Positions 32,272 through 41,579 of a DNA stretch of 64,000 bases are shown one piece after another. The translations under genes and the position numbers were made by a program. Origin of the DNA: Roseburia_C sp031555935 (GTDB taxonomy: Bacteria > Bacillota > Clostridia > Lachnospirales > Lachnospiraceae); assembly GCA_031555935.1 (NCBI GenBank), contig JAVBTX010000042.1:15517-79516 (forward strand), in the 5' to 3' direction. A model generated the notes under the pieces. The model saw only the letters and a list, made by a program, of their open reading frames with translations, ran no database searches and was not told where the DNA came from. Positions within the stretch are counted from its first letter, which is position 1. Every line of letters starts with the position of its first letter.

Positions 32272-34923
32272 ATGGAATTAAAAGCAACAAAAACAAGCTC
32301 GCGGTATAGACGAAGAATGGTACATTCCCTGGCGTCTTTATTCGTCGTAATCGCATTGATGGTAACTTCATTGACCATCATGGAGCAGCCCGTAAAGGCG
32401 GAGGTGACGAAGCGTACAACAGCGTTGACTTTGACTAAGAATCTGGTGGAATATCCAGGCGGAAGCGCCAACCCATCGGCCCAAGATATGGATGCGCTTG
32501 CTACGGAAGGCTGGGCTTGGCACTGCAATGGTGCAACAATTGATGGCCAAACATACACAGGCAAAGTATTGGAATTAGATGGCATTAATCTTGAAACGAG
32601 CGAATCGCCGGCGCTTAAACTGCCATCGAGCACGACCATTGTATTAAAAGGCACGAATAATATCGCATGTACAGCGACTACAGAAGATAGCTATGGAATA
32701 TTTGGCAAAGGAATAACCATCGAAGGTAGTGGAAGTATGACCGTCACATGCGGCGATACGAGTGGAATAAACTGCCCGATTTATAGTCAATCATACAATA
32801 TAGAAATAAATGGTGGCACAATAAATGCATATGGAGGTACTAGTGGTGATTCCAGCATTAGTTATGGTATGAAAACTGACACATTTATTAGGATAAATGG
32901 TGGAACCCTCAATGCTATAAGTGGTAGTGCGGGAATGGAAAGTTATGGTGCCCAGTGTACCACTTTTAACGTAACCGGAGGACAAGCAACCATAGAAAGT
33001 GGTAGTTCGAGAACTGGTAAAATCAGTTCAGCCCTTTACTTAACGAATATGACTGCCAACCCAAATCTTGTGATAAGAAACGACAGTCAAAAAGTACTGT
33101 CACTTGATGCTAGCAGTAAGTATTATAACGAATATAATAGTGAAACCCCTGCCACTAAGATAATTGCGACCGCGACACCAGAAATTAGGATTAGCACTCA
33201 GCCAGTATCGCCAGGGATGATGAGTCCTGGTAAAATCAGCGGTTCGCTTACTGTCGTAGGATCGACAAATAATGGAGGAACTATCAGTTACCAGTGGTAC
33301 TCCAACACCGTAAATAATTCGGTTACAGGTACCATAATAGATGGAGCAACAAGTGCAACCTATACCATTCCAACAAACTTGGGTGTGGGCATATATTACT
33401 ACTATTGTAAACTTTCTGCAGAGGGATATGCAAATCTGACTTCCAATAGAGTAGCCGTGAAAATTGGAACGGAAATAATGATTGGGACGCAGCCGCAATC
33501 AATCAGCAGTGTACAGAGATATGGTAACGTCAAAGGTTCATTTACGACAGCAGGAACTGCCAGTGATAGTGGAACAGTAAGTTACCAATGGTATTCTAAT
33601 ACATCAAGTGATTATATTGGTGGTAGCAAAATAAACGGCGCGACAAGTGCAACCTACATGGTTCCGACCGATTTAAAACCCGGGTACCACTATTATTACT
33701 GTGTTCTTTCGGCAGCGAATGCCGACGATGTGTATACAGAAATAGTGTATACATACATTTTGGCTGAGATAACGATTAAGACACAACCAGTCTCACCTAA
33801 GGCGATGAGTGCTGGAAACATCAGTGGTTCACTAACGGTCGGAGCAACTGCAACCGGTGGCATAGAAGTATTGAATTACCAATGGTATTCTAGTACATCA
33901 AATAGCATTGCTGACAGTACGCGAATTGATGGAGCAACGAATGCAACATATGCAATTCCAAAGAATCTAAGCGAAGGGACATATTACTATTTTTGTGTTA
34001 TTAGCGGAACAGATTGTAACCCAGTGCCATCCGATTTCGCCACAGTAAAAATCAATAAAGCGGATCCGGTAGTGACTACGGTCACTAAAGTAGCAGTAAG
34101 TCCAACCAGTGCCTCCGTTTTGAAGGGCGGGACCAAGACATTTTCAGCAAAGGTAACCGGAACGGGCTCTCCATCTCAGGAGGTAACCTGGTCGGTCAGT
34201 GGAAATAAATCAAAGAATACCAAAATAACTTCGGCAGGAAAATTGACTGTTGGTTCAGATGAGACAGCAACCGCTTTAACAATCAAAGCAGTATCCAAAG
34301 ACAATACTAAGAAATTTGGTACGGCCAAAGTAAATGTGGCAGCAAAAAAAGGAACAAAGTTTACTACCGGTAACTTTACCTATAAGATAACGAATGAAAA
34401 AACAAATGGCAGTGGGGCAGTAACCTTAACTGGCATCGCAAAAGGAAAGACAGTGACCACCCTGACCGTTCCGGCGACCACAAAATACAATGGCGTTACT
34501 TATAAGGTAAGTGCAATTGGTGAGAAAGCGTTTTATAAAAATAAAAAAATTAAGAAAGCCATAATTGGAAACAATGTCGTAACGATTGGCAAGAATGCAT
34601 TCCGTGAATGTACCAAGCTGACCACGGTAACAGTTGGAAACAAAGTGACGACGATATCCTACGCGGCATTTATGAAGTGTGGTAGTTTGAAGACGGTAAC
34701 CATTGGAACTGGTCTTAAGAAATTTGAAAATCATGTATTCTGTCTTGCTCGTAAATTAGCAACCGTGAACATCAAGAGCACAAAACTAACATCAGTAGGC
34801 AATCATGCCTTAAATGAAGTAAGTAATCTGAAAATAAAAGTTCCAGCATCTAAGGTAAAAGCATACAAGAAATTATTTGCCAAGACGGAAAAAGGAAAGA
34901 ACGTAACGGTTGTAAAGTTGTGA
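32272..34923 (+). CDS. Secreted protein with beta-helix-like domain, three Ig-like repeats and LRR C-terminus
   Basis: A protein of 883 residues. Basic N-terminus and signal helix (LASLFVVIALMVTSLTIM, cleavage near VKAE). Residues about 85-290 look like a right-handed beta-helix of the Cthe_2159 carbohydrate-binding type (LELDGINLETSESPALKLPS, GSGSMTVTCGDTSGINCPIY, INGGTLNAISG). Three repeats of about 95 residues follow (each IxTQPxS..., SYQWYSNT..., GATSATY.IP, YYYYC). The final 280 residues repeat the Big_2 plus LRR_5 module of the previous protein. No standard wall anchor. Pectin or polygalacturonate binding would be the family-based guess. Confidence 0.85.
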   Translation: MELKATKTSSRYRRRMVHSLASLFVVIALMVTSLTIMEQPVKAEVTKRTTALTLTKNLVEYPGGSANPSAQDMDALATEGWAWHCNGATIDGQTYTGKVLELDGINLETSESPALKLPSSTTIVLKGTNNIACTATTEDSYGIFGKGITIEGSGSMTVTCGDTSGINCPIYSQSYNIEINGGTINAYGGTSGDSSISYGMKTDTFIRINGGTLNAISGSAGMESYGAQCTTFNVTGGQATIESGSSRTGKISSALYLTNMTANPNLVIRNDSQKVLSLDASSKYYNEYNSETPATKIIATATPEIRISTQPVSPGMMSPGKISGSLTVVGSTNNGGTISYQWYSNTVNNSVTGTIIDGATSATYTIPTNLGVGIYYYYCKLSAEGYANLTSNRVAVKIGTEIMIGTQPQSISSVQRYGNVKGSFTTAGTASDSGTVSYQWYSNTSSDYIGGSKINGATSATYMVPTDLKPGYHYYYCVLSAANADDVYTEIVYTYILAEITIKTQPVSPKAMSAGNISGSLTVGATATGGIEVLNYQWYSSTSNSIADSTRIDGATNATYAIPKNLSEGTYYYFCVISGTDCNPVPSDFATVKINKADPVVTTVTKVAVSPTSASVLKGGTKTFSAKVTGTGSPSQEVTWSVSGNKSKNTKITSAGKLTVGSDETATALTIKAVSKDNTKKFGTAKVNVAAKKGTKFTTGNFTYKITNEKTNGSGAVTLTGIAKGKTVTTLTVPATTKYNGVTYKVSAIGEKAFYKNKKIKKAIIGNNVVTIGKNAFRECTKLTTVTVGNKVTTISYAAFMKCGSLKTVTIGTGLKKFENHVFCLARKLATVNIKSTKLTSVGNHALNEVSNLKIKVPASKVKAYKKLFAKTEKGKNVTVVKL
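34081..34923 (+). repeat. Shared 843-bp C-terminal module, copy 2
   Basis: Counterpart of 31335-32177. Changes are scattered (for example FIKCSALKK against FMKCGSLKT) and there are no indels. Confidence 0.85.
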
Positions 34924-35012
34924 AAATGAAATAAGAACCTGGGTCTTGAGATTTCCACCAAATAGTGCTATACTACCTGCTGGACGAGTATTAGGAAGGT
35001 AAGTGGATTAGC

Positions 35013-35462
35013 ATGAATAAGGAAGTAATTGTATCAATCAGCGGTCTGCAATTTGCAGAAAATGGGGCGAATGAGCCAGTCGAAGTAATTACCACCGGTG
35101 ATTATTATAAGAAGAACGGCAAACACTATATTATTTATGATGAAATTATGGAAGGCTTCGAAGGAAGCACCAAAAATATGATCAAGGTGCAGGATAACCT
35201 GATGGATATCACCAAAAAAGGGGTATCAAATGTGCACATGATGTTTGAAAAGGACCGAAAGAACGTGACGTATTACTATACGCCATTCGGTAGTCTGCTG
35301 ATTGGCATTGATGCCAAAAATATTCAGATGAAGGAAGCGGAAAATCATCTGGAAGTAAAGGTGGAATATGCGCTGGAAGTTAATTATGAACACCTGGCGG
35401 ATTGCACGATACACTTAAACGTGAAGTCAAAAGAGGCCGGAGATTGGAAGCTGGTTAATTAA
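35013..35462 (+). CDS. DUF1934 (YwiB-like) protein
   Basis: A protein of 149 residues without signal peptide, predicted as a beta-barrel of calycin type. Family landmarks are TGDYYKKNGKHYIIYDE near residue 30, YYYTPFGSLLIGIDAKNI near 85 and the alternating ALEVNYEHLADCTIHLNVK at the C-terminus. Function is unknown; in other Firmicutes it is a stand-alone housekeeping gene. The SD-like AGGAAGG is 13 nt from the ATG, further than usual. Confidence 0.87.
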   Translation: MNKEVIVSISGLQFAENGANEPVEVITTGDYYKKNGKHYIIYDEIMEGFEGSTKNMIKVQDNLMDITKKGVSNVHMMFEKDRKNVTYYYTPFGSLLIGIDAKNIQMKEAENHLEVKVEYALEVNYEHLADCTIHLNVKSKEAGDWKLVN

Positions 35463-35489
35463 AAGAATAAGCATTTTCATAATAAGTTT

Positions 35490-35527
35490 GGAGTGGCTCC
35501 TATGTAAAGGTTGCCACTCCATTTTTT
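35490..35527 (+). terminator. Intrinsic terminator after DUF1934
   Basis: GGAGTGGC (35490-35497) pairs with GCCACTCC (35513-35520), then A and six T. Confidence 0.88.
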
Positions 35528-35589
35528 ATAGATACGATGTTATTCTTTAGATTGGGAAATAATATTATTTATAAAAAATCGAAAAGTGA

Positions 35590-35617
35590 GAACCGAACGC
35601 ATAATTTTTTCAGTCTA
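35590..35617 (+). promoter_or_regulatory. Possible ECF-type autoregulated promoter
   Basis: GAACC (35590-35594) and GTCTA (35613-35617), 18 bp apart, fit the GAAC...GTC pattern of ECF promoters and lie directly before the ECF sigma gene. Confidence 0.5.
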
Positions 35618-35642
35618 ATAAGTAGAAGGAGGTGATTGTTTT

Positions 35643-36122
35643 GTGAATGAAGAAGCATTTTTGGAATTATGTAATGCAATGAAGTACAAGCTTTTTACAA
35701 CCGCCAAAGGAATCCTTGGAAATGATGCACTTGCGCTTGATGCGGTGAGCGAAGCAGTCTTTCGCGCATATAAGAGTATTAAGAAATTAAAAAATCCTCA
35801 ATTTGCCGAAACATGGTTTACCCGGATTTTAATTAATGCGGCAAAAGATTTATACCAGCGTCAACTACATGAAACGACTGTCGATGTTCTTCCGGAACAA
35901 GTATATTCAGACCAATATGATAATATTGAGCGTTTAGAATTTAATCAATTGATTGAGTCCTTGCCGTTTGAACTCCGTAACATAATCAGCTTGAAGTATT
36001 ATTCGGAATATACATTATCAGAAATATCATTCATCCTAAAAATTCCCAAGGGAACGGTAAAGAGCAGATTAAACAGAGCACTAAAAATACTTAGAATGGA
36101 GGTGGAGAATGAAGATGAATGA
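35643..36122 (+). CDS. ECF sigma factor
   Basis: A protein of 159 residues. GTG start at 35643, 10 nt after AAGGAGG. Region 2 about 15-75 (AVSEAVFRAYKSIKKLKNPQ, AETWFTRILINAAKDLYQ), short linker, region 4 about 105-155 (LPFELRNIISLKYYSEYTLS, EISFILKIPKGTVKSRLNRA). It overlaps the next gene by 14 bp. Its operon holds a small membrane protein that probably acts as anti-sigma factor, a four-helix membrane protein and a hydrolase. Target genes unknown. Confidence 0.92.
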   Translation: MNEEAFLELCNAMKYKLFTTAKGILGNDALALDAVSEAVFRAYKSIKKLKNPQFAETWFTRILINAAKDLYQRQLHETTVDVLPEQVYSDQYDNIERLEFNQLIESLPFELRNIISLKYYSEYTLSEISFILKIPKGTVKSRLNRALKILRMEVENEDE

Positions 36123-36399
36123 AGATTCCTTTCTCAGAAATGTAGAAAACAGCAAATCATGTGATATGGCTTTGCTTAATGATGCGGTAAATAAAGGTTT
36201 AAAAAAAGCGGCAGCAGATTCTTTTGATAAAAAGAAAGTTGCTGGTGTTGCGGCAGCAGTCATGGTGACAATGGGATTATGCCTTGCCGTTAAAAACTCA
36301 CCAATCAACACGATTGCATATCATTACCTGGAACAACGAACAAATTATGTTTCTGAAACTTTTTGGTTGGAATTAACCGAATCTATAAATCACGATTAA
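36109..36399 (+). CDS. Small single-pass membrane protein, probable anti-sigma factor
   Basis: A protein of 96 residues. A charged cytoplasmic N-terminus of about 43 residues precedes one helix (VAGVAAAVMVTMGLCLAV) and a short external tail. The position directly after, and overlapping, an ECF sigma gene is what is expected of an anti-sigma factor. There is no ZAS zinc motif (His-x3-Cys-x2-Cys), so the assignment rests on context. GGAGG is the SD. Confidence 0.6.
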   Translation: MKMNEDSFLRNVENSKSCDMALLNDAVNKGLKKAAADSFDKKKVAGVAAAVMVTMGLCLAVKNSPINTIAYHYLEQRTNYVSETFWLELTESINHD

Positions 36400-36411
36400 G
36401 GAGGCAATTCA

Positions 36412-36858
36412 ATGCTAATTATTATAGGTCTATTATTTATGACATTTTTTCTTTTACTATTAGGTTGCTCGATGGGAATCGTAACATTATTTCTTGATTT
36501 ACCATCGCTATGTATCATTCTAATTCCGTTGGCATTTTTTCTAATTGTTACAAACAATGGAAAATTACTTGGAAACTATATAAAATGCAGCTTTAAAAAA
36601 GATTTTAGGTTTTCAAGGACGGAACTATGTCATATTTCTGCTGCGGTAAAAAGTACCATGATATTTACGCTTGGAATCGGCGGTTTTGCTTTTTTATATG
36701 GTATCATATGTTCGCTAAATAATTCGGGTAATGCAAAATGGATTTTAGTGAATATATCGGTCGGCCTGATTGCAGTATTAGATTCCTTTGCGTTCAGCTT
36801 TCTTGTTTTGTATCCGACCAAAGTCTGGGCAGATAATAAGTTAAATTCAAGTGTCTAA
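36412..36858 (+). CDS. Uncharacterised four-helix membrane protein
   Basis: A protein of 148 residues with hydrophobic segments near 2-20 (LIIIGLLFMTFFLLLLG), 24-46, 82-105 and 115-138, and a MotA/ExbB-like feel (GCSMGIVTLFLDLPSLCIIL, GKLLGNYIKCSFKK) that recalls a MotA N-terminal region. AAGGAGG is the SD. It sits between the anti-sigma candidate and the hydrolase, 12 bp from each. No function is assigned. Confidence 0.7.
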   Translation: MLIIIGLLFMTFFLLLLGCSMGIVTLFLDLPSLCIILIPLAFFLIVTNNGKLLGNYIKCSFKKDFRFSRTELCHISAAVKSTMIFTLGIGGFAFLYGIICSLNNSGNAKWILVNISVGLIAVLDSFAFSFLVLYPTKVWADNKLNSSV

Positions 36859-36870
36859 GGAGGTAGTACG

Positions 36871-37866
36871 ATGGGATTCATAAAGAAACATAAATTTTTA
36901 TTCACAGTTCTTTTGATATTGATAGGATTAACCGTGGTTAGTGTTTTGTTAAATTTAATTGCATGTCAGTCGGAACTGAAACGTAAAGCTCCTATCGGCC
37001 AAGAGGTCAGTGTTTTTGATACTACGATGCATGTTTTTTCGATTGGCAAAAAAACAGATGAAAAACCGACACTCGTGTTTCTATCAGGACTTGGGACACC
37101 GTCACCGATTGCTGATTTCTATCCGTTATGGTCAAGACTTGAGGACCAATATCAGATTGTTGTTTTGGAACGCCCAGGATATGGTTGGAGTGGCAGTACA
37201 AAACGGGAAAGAACAACAAGTAATATTGTCGAAGAGAGCCGCTGTGCATTACAAGGTGCGGGAATTTCGCCACCGTATTTTTTGATTGCACATTCTCTCA
37301 GCGGGCTGGAAGCAAATCTAATGGCAAATGAATATCCGGACGAAGTTTCCGGTGTGGTGTTACTTGATTCAACCTCCCCCGAGCTGATGCTTACGGAATC
37401 TGGCAGCTTCTCTTTTACTTCGGATATTGTCGAACCGACTTTGCGGGGGCTGGGAATTTTGCGTTTGCTAGATGCAGTCTCACCACAAATACTTGAAAAA
37501 CAATCATGGGGTTCCCGTAATGAATTTGTAAATGTTTCAAGCGAGTATAAGGAATTGGATATCATGTTTGTCCAAAATAAATATCAGAATAAAATGGTCA
37601 GGAATGAACGTAAAATGCGTGAAGAAAATGCCAAGGTAATGCTTGAAAAGCCGTTTCCGAAGGACATGCCGGTGACCCTCATTTTTGCTTATCAAGAAGA
37701 ATTTGAACAATACCCTGAATATAGAGAAGGGATGAAGATGCAGGAAAATTGGGTAAAGAGTTCTAATAAAGGACAAGTTATTAATATAACCGGCCGTCAT
37801 TACATACACCACTATGCACCAGATGAGGTCTGTGATATTATTAGCGAATCGGTTCCGTTGCCATAA
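36871..37866 (+). CDS. Membrane-anchored alpha/beta hydrolase
   Basis: A protein of 331 residues. One N-terminal helix (LFTVLLILIGLTVVSVLLNL) places the enzyme outside. Oxyanion stretch LVFLSGLGTPSP, VVLERPGYGWSG, nucleophile S142 in IAHSLSGLEA, and the catalytic His in ITGRHYIHHYAPDEV; an acidic residue is probably in LIFAYQEEFEQ. Substrate unknown. As the last gene of the ECF operon it may modify the envelope under stress or degrade an external compound. AAGGAGG is the SD. Confidence 0.85.
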   Translation: MGFIKKHKFLFTVLLILIGLTVVSVLLNLIACQSELKRKAPIGQEVSVFDTTMHVFSIGKKTDEKPTLVFLSGLGTPSPIADFYPLWSRLEDQYQIVVLERPGYGWSGSTKRERTTSNIVEESRCALQGAGISPPYFLIAHSLSGLEANLMANEYPDEVSGVVLLDSTSPELMLTESGSFSFTSDIVEPTLRGLGILRLLDAVSPQILEKQSWGSRNEFVNVSSEYKELDIMFVQNKYQNKMVRNERKMREENAKVMLEKPFPKDMPVTLIFAYQEEFEQYPEYREGMKMQENWVKSSNKGQVINITGRHYIHHYAPDEVCDIISESVPLP

Positions 37867-37933
37867 AAAACAGATATTGTCAAGAATGTCATCACCGCAA
37901 TTTTTCTAAACGATTTAGCAATTGAGAAAATTG

Positions 37934-37962
37934 TTGCCTCCGTAAGTATGTGTTAATATACA
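37934..37962 (+). promoter_or_regulatory. Possible promoter of the galactan locus
   Basis: TTGCCT-17-TATACA, about 40 bp before the binding-protein start. The flanking CAATT-GAGAA-AATTG (37919-37933) is a weak inverted repeat that could be part of an operator. Confidence 0.4.
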
Positions 37963-38000
37963 TACATAACAAATAACAATTTACTTTGGGAGGTAAAAAG

Positions 38001-39344
38001 ATGAAGCAAAAATTATTAAGTATGGTGCTTTGTGTAGCAATGGTGGGGACGTTTGTCGCTGGCTGTGGAAATGCCAACAATGGTGGTAATGCGAATGGCG
38101 GCAACGACAAAACCGTTAACAGTGATAATGCCGGTAATGATGCCGGAGATGATGTTAGTGATGATACAAGCACTCCAGACGCTGGAGCGGCAACAGACGA
38201 GCACACCTATGAAGGAATTGCATTAACTGAAGATGAAGTTGAGTTAACCATCTGGGAATCAACAATGGGTGCAGATGAATTTGTTATCCAGGCTGGTGAG
38301 AAATTCACCGAGATGTATCCAAATATCAAAATCAACTTTGTGAATGTTGAGTTGGGTGATTCTTCCGCACAAATCGCATTAGACGGCCCTGGCGGTGTCG
38401 GACCGGATTTATTTGCAACACCAAACAATACCTTGGGAACCTTGGTTGTTGGCGGACATATTTTACCAGTTCAGAATGGTTCTTATGTAGAAGAAAAAGC
38501 ACTGGGTTCTTGTTCGGCGGCAGTAACCTATGAAGACCAGGTATATGGTTATCCGATTTCAGCAGATACATATGCATTGTTTTATAATAAGGCTCTGATT
38601 TCAGAAGAAGAAGTACCAACAACCTTTGATGAATTGGTTGCCTGGAGCACTACATTTAACGAAGAAAATGCTGGTAAGCATGGATATCTGATGAATGTTG
38701 GCGAAGGCTACTATAGTTACATCTTCACGACTAAAGATGGCAACCGTATCTTTGGACCGTCTGGCGATGATGGAACAGTAACGAACATGAACAATGACAT
38801 CGCGGTAGAGGGAATGAAATATTTCCAGAGTCTGAGAAGCATTCTTGATGTGCCAGCAGCCGATGTCACCACAGCGTATTGTGATGGTGCGTTTGCCAGC
38901 GGTGACGCAGCAATGTACTTAACCGGATTATGGAATGTAACACCATTCCGTGAAGCAGGAATTGATTTTGGTGTGGCAGCAATACCATGTCTGCCAGATA
39001 CCGATACACCACCAGCATCTTTTTCAAGTGCTAGAACGATGTGTGTATCAGCATACTCTGATTATCCAAACGAAGCAGCAGCATTTGCCAGCTTTATGAT
39101 GTCAGATGAGATGCAGGCACTGCGTTTTGAATTGACTGGAACACTTCCAGCAACTCAGATTCAGGTAGATGCAAACTATGCAGGCGGATTTATTTATCAG
39201 CTTGAATATGCATTCCCATGTCCATCCATCCCTCAAATGAATAACTTCTGGGATCCGATGAATGCGGCAACTTCAAACATCTGGGATGGTGCGGATGTTC
39301 AGACTGAATTAGATGCAGCAAATGAGGCAATTTTAGCAGAATAA
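38001..39344 (+). CDS. Sugar ABC transporter binding lipoprotein (GanS-like)
   Basis: A protein of 447 residues. ATG 38001 follows GGGAGG; lipobox FVAGC, then an Asn/Gly/Asp-rich linker to about residue 75. Extracellular solute-binding domain of the maltose family (VELTIWESTMGADEFVIQAG, GPDLFATPNNTLGTLV, YGYPISADTYALFYNKALIS, FASFMMSDEMQAL). It probably captures beta-1,4-galacto-oligosaccharides, judged only from the GH53 and GH35 genes downstream. A terminator hairpin between it and the permeases should give it higher expression. Confidence 0.87.
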   Translation: MKQKLLSMVLCVAMVGTFVAGCGNANNGGNANGGNDKTVNSDNAGNDAGDDVSDDTSTPDAGAATDEHTYEGIALTEDEVELTIWESTMGADEFVIQAGEKFTEMYPNIKINFVNVELGDSSAQIALDGPGGVGPDLFATPNNTLGTLVVGGHILPVQNGSYVEEKALGSCSAAVTYEDQVYGYPISADTYALFYNKALISEEEVPTTFDELVAWSTTFNEENAGKHGYLMNVGEGYYSYIFTTKDGNRIFGPSGDDGTVTNMNNDIAVEGMKYFQSLRSILDVPAADVTTAYCDGAFASGDAAMYLTGLWNVTPFREAGIDFGVAAIPCLPDTDTPPASFSSARTMCVSAYSDYPNEAAAFASFMMSDEMQALRFELTGTLPATQIQVDANYAGGFIYQLEYAFPCPSIPQMNNFWDPMNAATSNIWDGADVQTELDAANEAILAE

Positions 39345-39352
39345 ATAAAAGC

Positions 39353-39377
39353 GGGCTGTAAAAACAGCCCTCTTTTT
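39353..39377 (+). terminator. Intra-operon terminator/attenuator
   Basis: GGGCTGT-AAAA-ACAGCCC followed by TCTTTTT, between the binding protein and first permease. Partial read-through would explain excess binding protein. Confidence 0.75.
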
Positions 39378-39394
39378 GAAAAAGGGTGGCGCAT

Positions 39395-40714
39395 ATGAAG
39401 GTAAAGTTAACTAGGGATGGGAGTTCAAAACGAAAGGTGATGTTAACCTCTGTTTTGTTTATGGGACTTTCTCATATAATATATTTTAAACAGTATTTAA
39501 AAGGTTTGCTGTTTGCGGCTGTAGAGCTGGCAATGATTGGTTCGCTGCCGTTTGTAATCGGAAAATTGGCAGGGCTGGTTACCTTAGGGGAACCACAGCC
39601 GGATTTACCGGTCAAGCAAAGAAGCAATTCCATGTTTATGATGATTGACGGTGTTATGGTACTAATGCTGGTGGTGCTTTTTCTGGCAGTCTATGTGATT
39701 TCCGTAAAAAGTGCCTTGGCGGAATACAAAGCCTTCTGTATCAACGGCGAGGTGGATTCTAACAAGCAAGCCATGAAGCAGCTTTTTGGTAAATCCTTTC
39801 CGGTTGCAGCATTAGCACCGGCCGTTGTCCTGGTTGTCTTTTTTGTTATTGTACCACTCCTGTTTTCGGCATTAGTAGCATTTACCGACTACTCACTGCC
39901 AAATCATATTCCACCAAATAACACGGTTAACTGGGTGGGAATGGATAACTTTGTGGCCTTGTTTGGTGGCAGCGCGACATGGGCGGGTGCACTCGGACGA
40001 GTGGCACTATGGACATTAGTTTGGGCACTTTTAGCAACCTTTACCTGCTTTGGTGCCGGACTGGTAATTGCCGTAATATTGAAAGAAAGTAAAATCAGAA
40101 TTGCCCCGGTATTTCGGGTCATTTTCATTCTGCCATACGCAGTACCGTCAGTTATCAGTATGCTGGTTTGGACCAACCTGTTAAATGGTTCGTTTGGTAT
40201 TGTCAACCGCAGTTTGCAGGCACTTGGAATGAATGGTACAATCCCGTGGCTTTCCGACCCGACCATGGCGAAGATGACGTGTGTTTTGATTAACCTATGG
40301 GCAGGCTTTCCATACTTTATGTTATTGGTAATGGGGACGATGACCTCCATTTCAGAAGATGTTTTCGAAGCAGCCAGAATTGATGGAGCCGGTAAATTAT
40401 TTATTTTCCGTAAGATTACATTGCCGCTGGTACTTTATCAAACAGCACCACTGTTAATTATGGGATTCACTCATAATATCAATAACTTTGGCGCAATCTT
40501 CTTCCTGACCTCGGGAAAACCAGTGGTGGCAGATACAACAACAACGCATGCCGGCGGGACGGATATCTTGATTACGTGGATTTACAATCTAACGATAGAT
40601 GCACTCAAGTACAATTACGCATCGGTAATTGCAGTGATGATTTTCGTGATTATGGCACCATTTGCAATCTGGCAGTTCCGTCGGACTAAATCATTTAAGG
40701 AGGGAGAACTATAA
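39395..40714 (+). CDS. Sugar ABC transporter permease, MalF/GanP type
   Basis: A protein of 439 residues. The ATG at 39395 is chosen over GTG 39386, which overlaps the SD-like AAAGGGTGG. The N-terminal 110 residues, with three extra hydrophobic segments (LTSVLFMGLSHIIYFKQYLK), are typical of the MalF/GanP subgroup. The EAA loop is near residue 330 (EAARIDGAGKLFIFRKITLP). Forms the channel with the next gene product; its stop overlaps that start in TAATG. No ATPase is in the locus, so a shared MsmX-type ATPase elsewhere is expected. Confidence 0.9.
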   Translation: MKVKLTRDGSSKRKVMLTSVLFMGLSHIIYFKQYLKGLLFAAVELAMIGSLPFVIGKLAGLVTLGEPQPDLPVKQRSNSMFMMIDGVMVLMLVVLFLAVYVISVKSALAEYKAFCINGEVDSNKQAMKQLFGKSFPVAALAPAVVLVVFFVIVPLLFSALVAFTDYSLPNHIPPNNTVNWVGMDNFVALFGGSATWAGALGRVALWTLVWALLATFTCFGAGLVIAVILKESKIRIAPVFRVIFILPYAVPSVISMLVWTNLLNGSFGIVNRSLQALGMNGTIPWLSDPTMAKMTCVLINLWAGFPYFMLLVMGTMTSISEDVFEAARIDGAGKLFIFRKITLPLVLYQTAPLLIMGFTHNINNFGAIFFLTSGKPVVADTTTTHAGGTDILITWIYNLTIDALKYNYASVIAVMIFVIMAPFAIWQFRRTKSFKEGEL

Positions 40715-41547
40715 TGAAAATTGCAAAAAAAATAAATGGAATATTGGCGATCATATTTCTCTCAGTGATATCATTATGGGTAATCTATCCGTTGGTATAT
40801 GTCGTGGCAGCAGCGTTTGCACCGGGAAAGTCAATTTCATCGCTATCCATTGTACCGTTTCAAAATGGATTTACGCTGGACCACTTTAAATATTTAGTGG
40901 AACAAACAGACTATCTGCGTTGGTTTGGAAATACATTCTATGTAGCAATCATGACAACAATGTTGACAGTGACGGTTTCGGCCTTATCAGCCTATGTCTT
41001 TTCACGATTCCGTTTCCGAATGAAAAAACCGATGATGATGGCAATGCTGATTTTACAGATATTCCCGTCAATTGTTGGAATGGTGGCAATGTATGTTATC
41101 CTGTTACGTTTAAATGCACTAGATACCTTATGGGGGCTGGTTTTGATTTATCTGGCGGGCAATATTCCGTACAATACCTGGATGGTTAAAAGTTACGTTG
41201 ATACCATACCAAGGTCCTTAGATGAGGCAGCCAGAATCGATGGTGCTAATCATATGCAGATTTTTAGTAAGGTAGTAATGCCGGTTGCAAAACCAATTTT
41301 AATCTTCTTGGCTATTTCCAGTTTTGCGGCACCGTGGATGGATTTTATTTTCCCGAAAATGGTTCTGCGTTCCAGCAATAAAATGACATTAGCACTTGGA
41401 TTGTTTAGTTTCGTAACCGAAAAGAAAAATGAATTTACCATATTTGCAGCGGGCTCATTGCTGATTGCGATACCATTTATTATCTTCTTTGTGTTTTCAC
41501 AGGATTTGATGGTAACCTCGCTTGGCGGAGCGGCCGTAAAAGAATAA
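40714..41547 (+). CDS. Sugar ABC transporter permease, MalG/GanQ type
   Basis: A protein of 277 residues, six helices. EAA loop RSLDEAARIDGANHMQIFSK near residues 168-187, and the C-terminal FVFSQDLMVTSLGGAAVK ending is characteristic of MalG proteins. TAATG overlap with the preceding permease. It is followed after 32 bp by the GH35 gene. Confidence 0.92.
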   Translation: MKIAKKINGILAIIFLSVISLWVIYPLVYVVAAAFAPGKSISSLSIVPFQNGFTLDHFKYLVEQTDYLRWFGNTFYVAIMTTMLTVTVSALSAYVFSRFRFRMKKPMMMAMLILQIFPSIVGMVAMYVILLRLNALDTLWGLVLIYLAGNIPYNTWMVKSYVDTIPRSLDEAARIDGANHMQIFSKVVMPVAKPILIFLAISSFAAPWMDFIFPKMVLRSSNKMTLALGLFSFVTEKKNEFTIFAAGSLLIAIPFIIFFVFSQDLMVTSLGGAAVKE

Positions 41548-41579
41548 AGTTTGCAGGCTTTGAGAGAGGAAAAGTTAAC

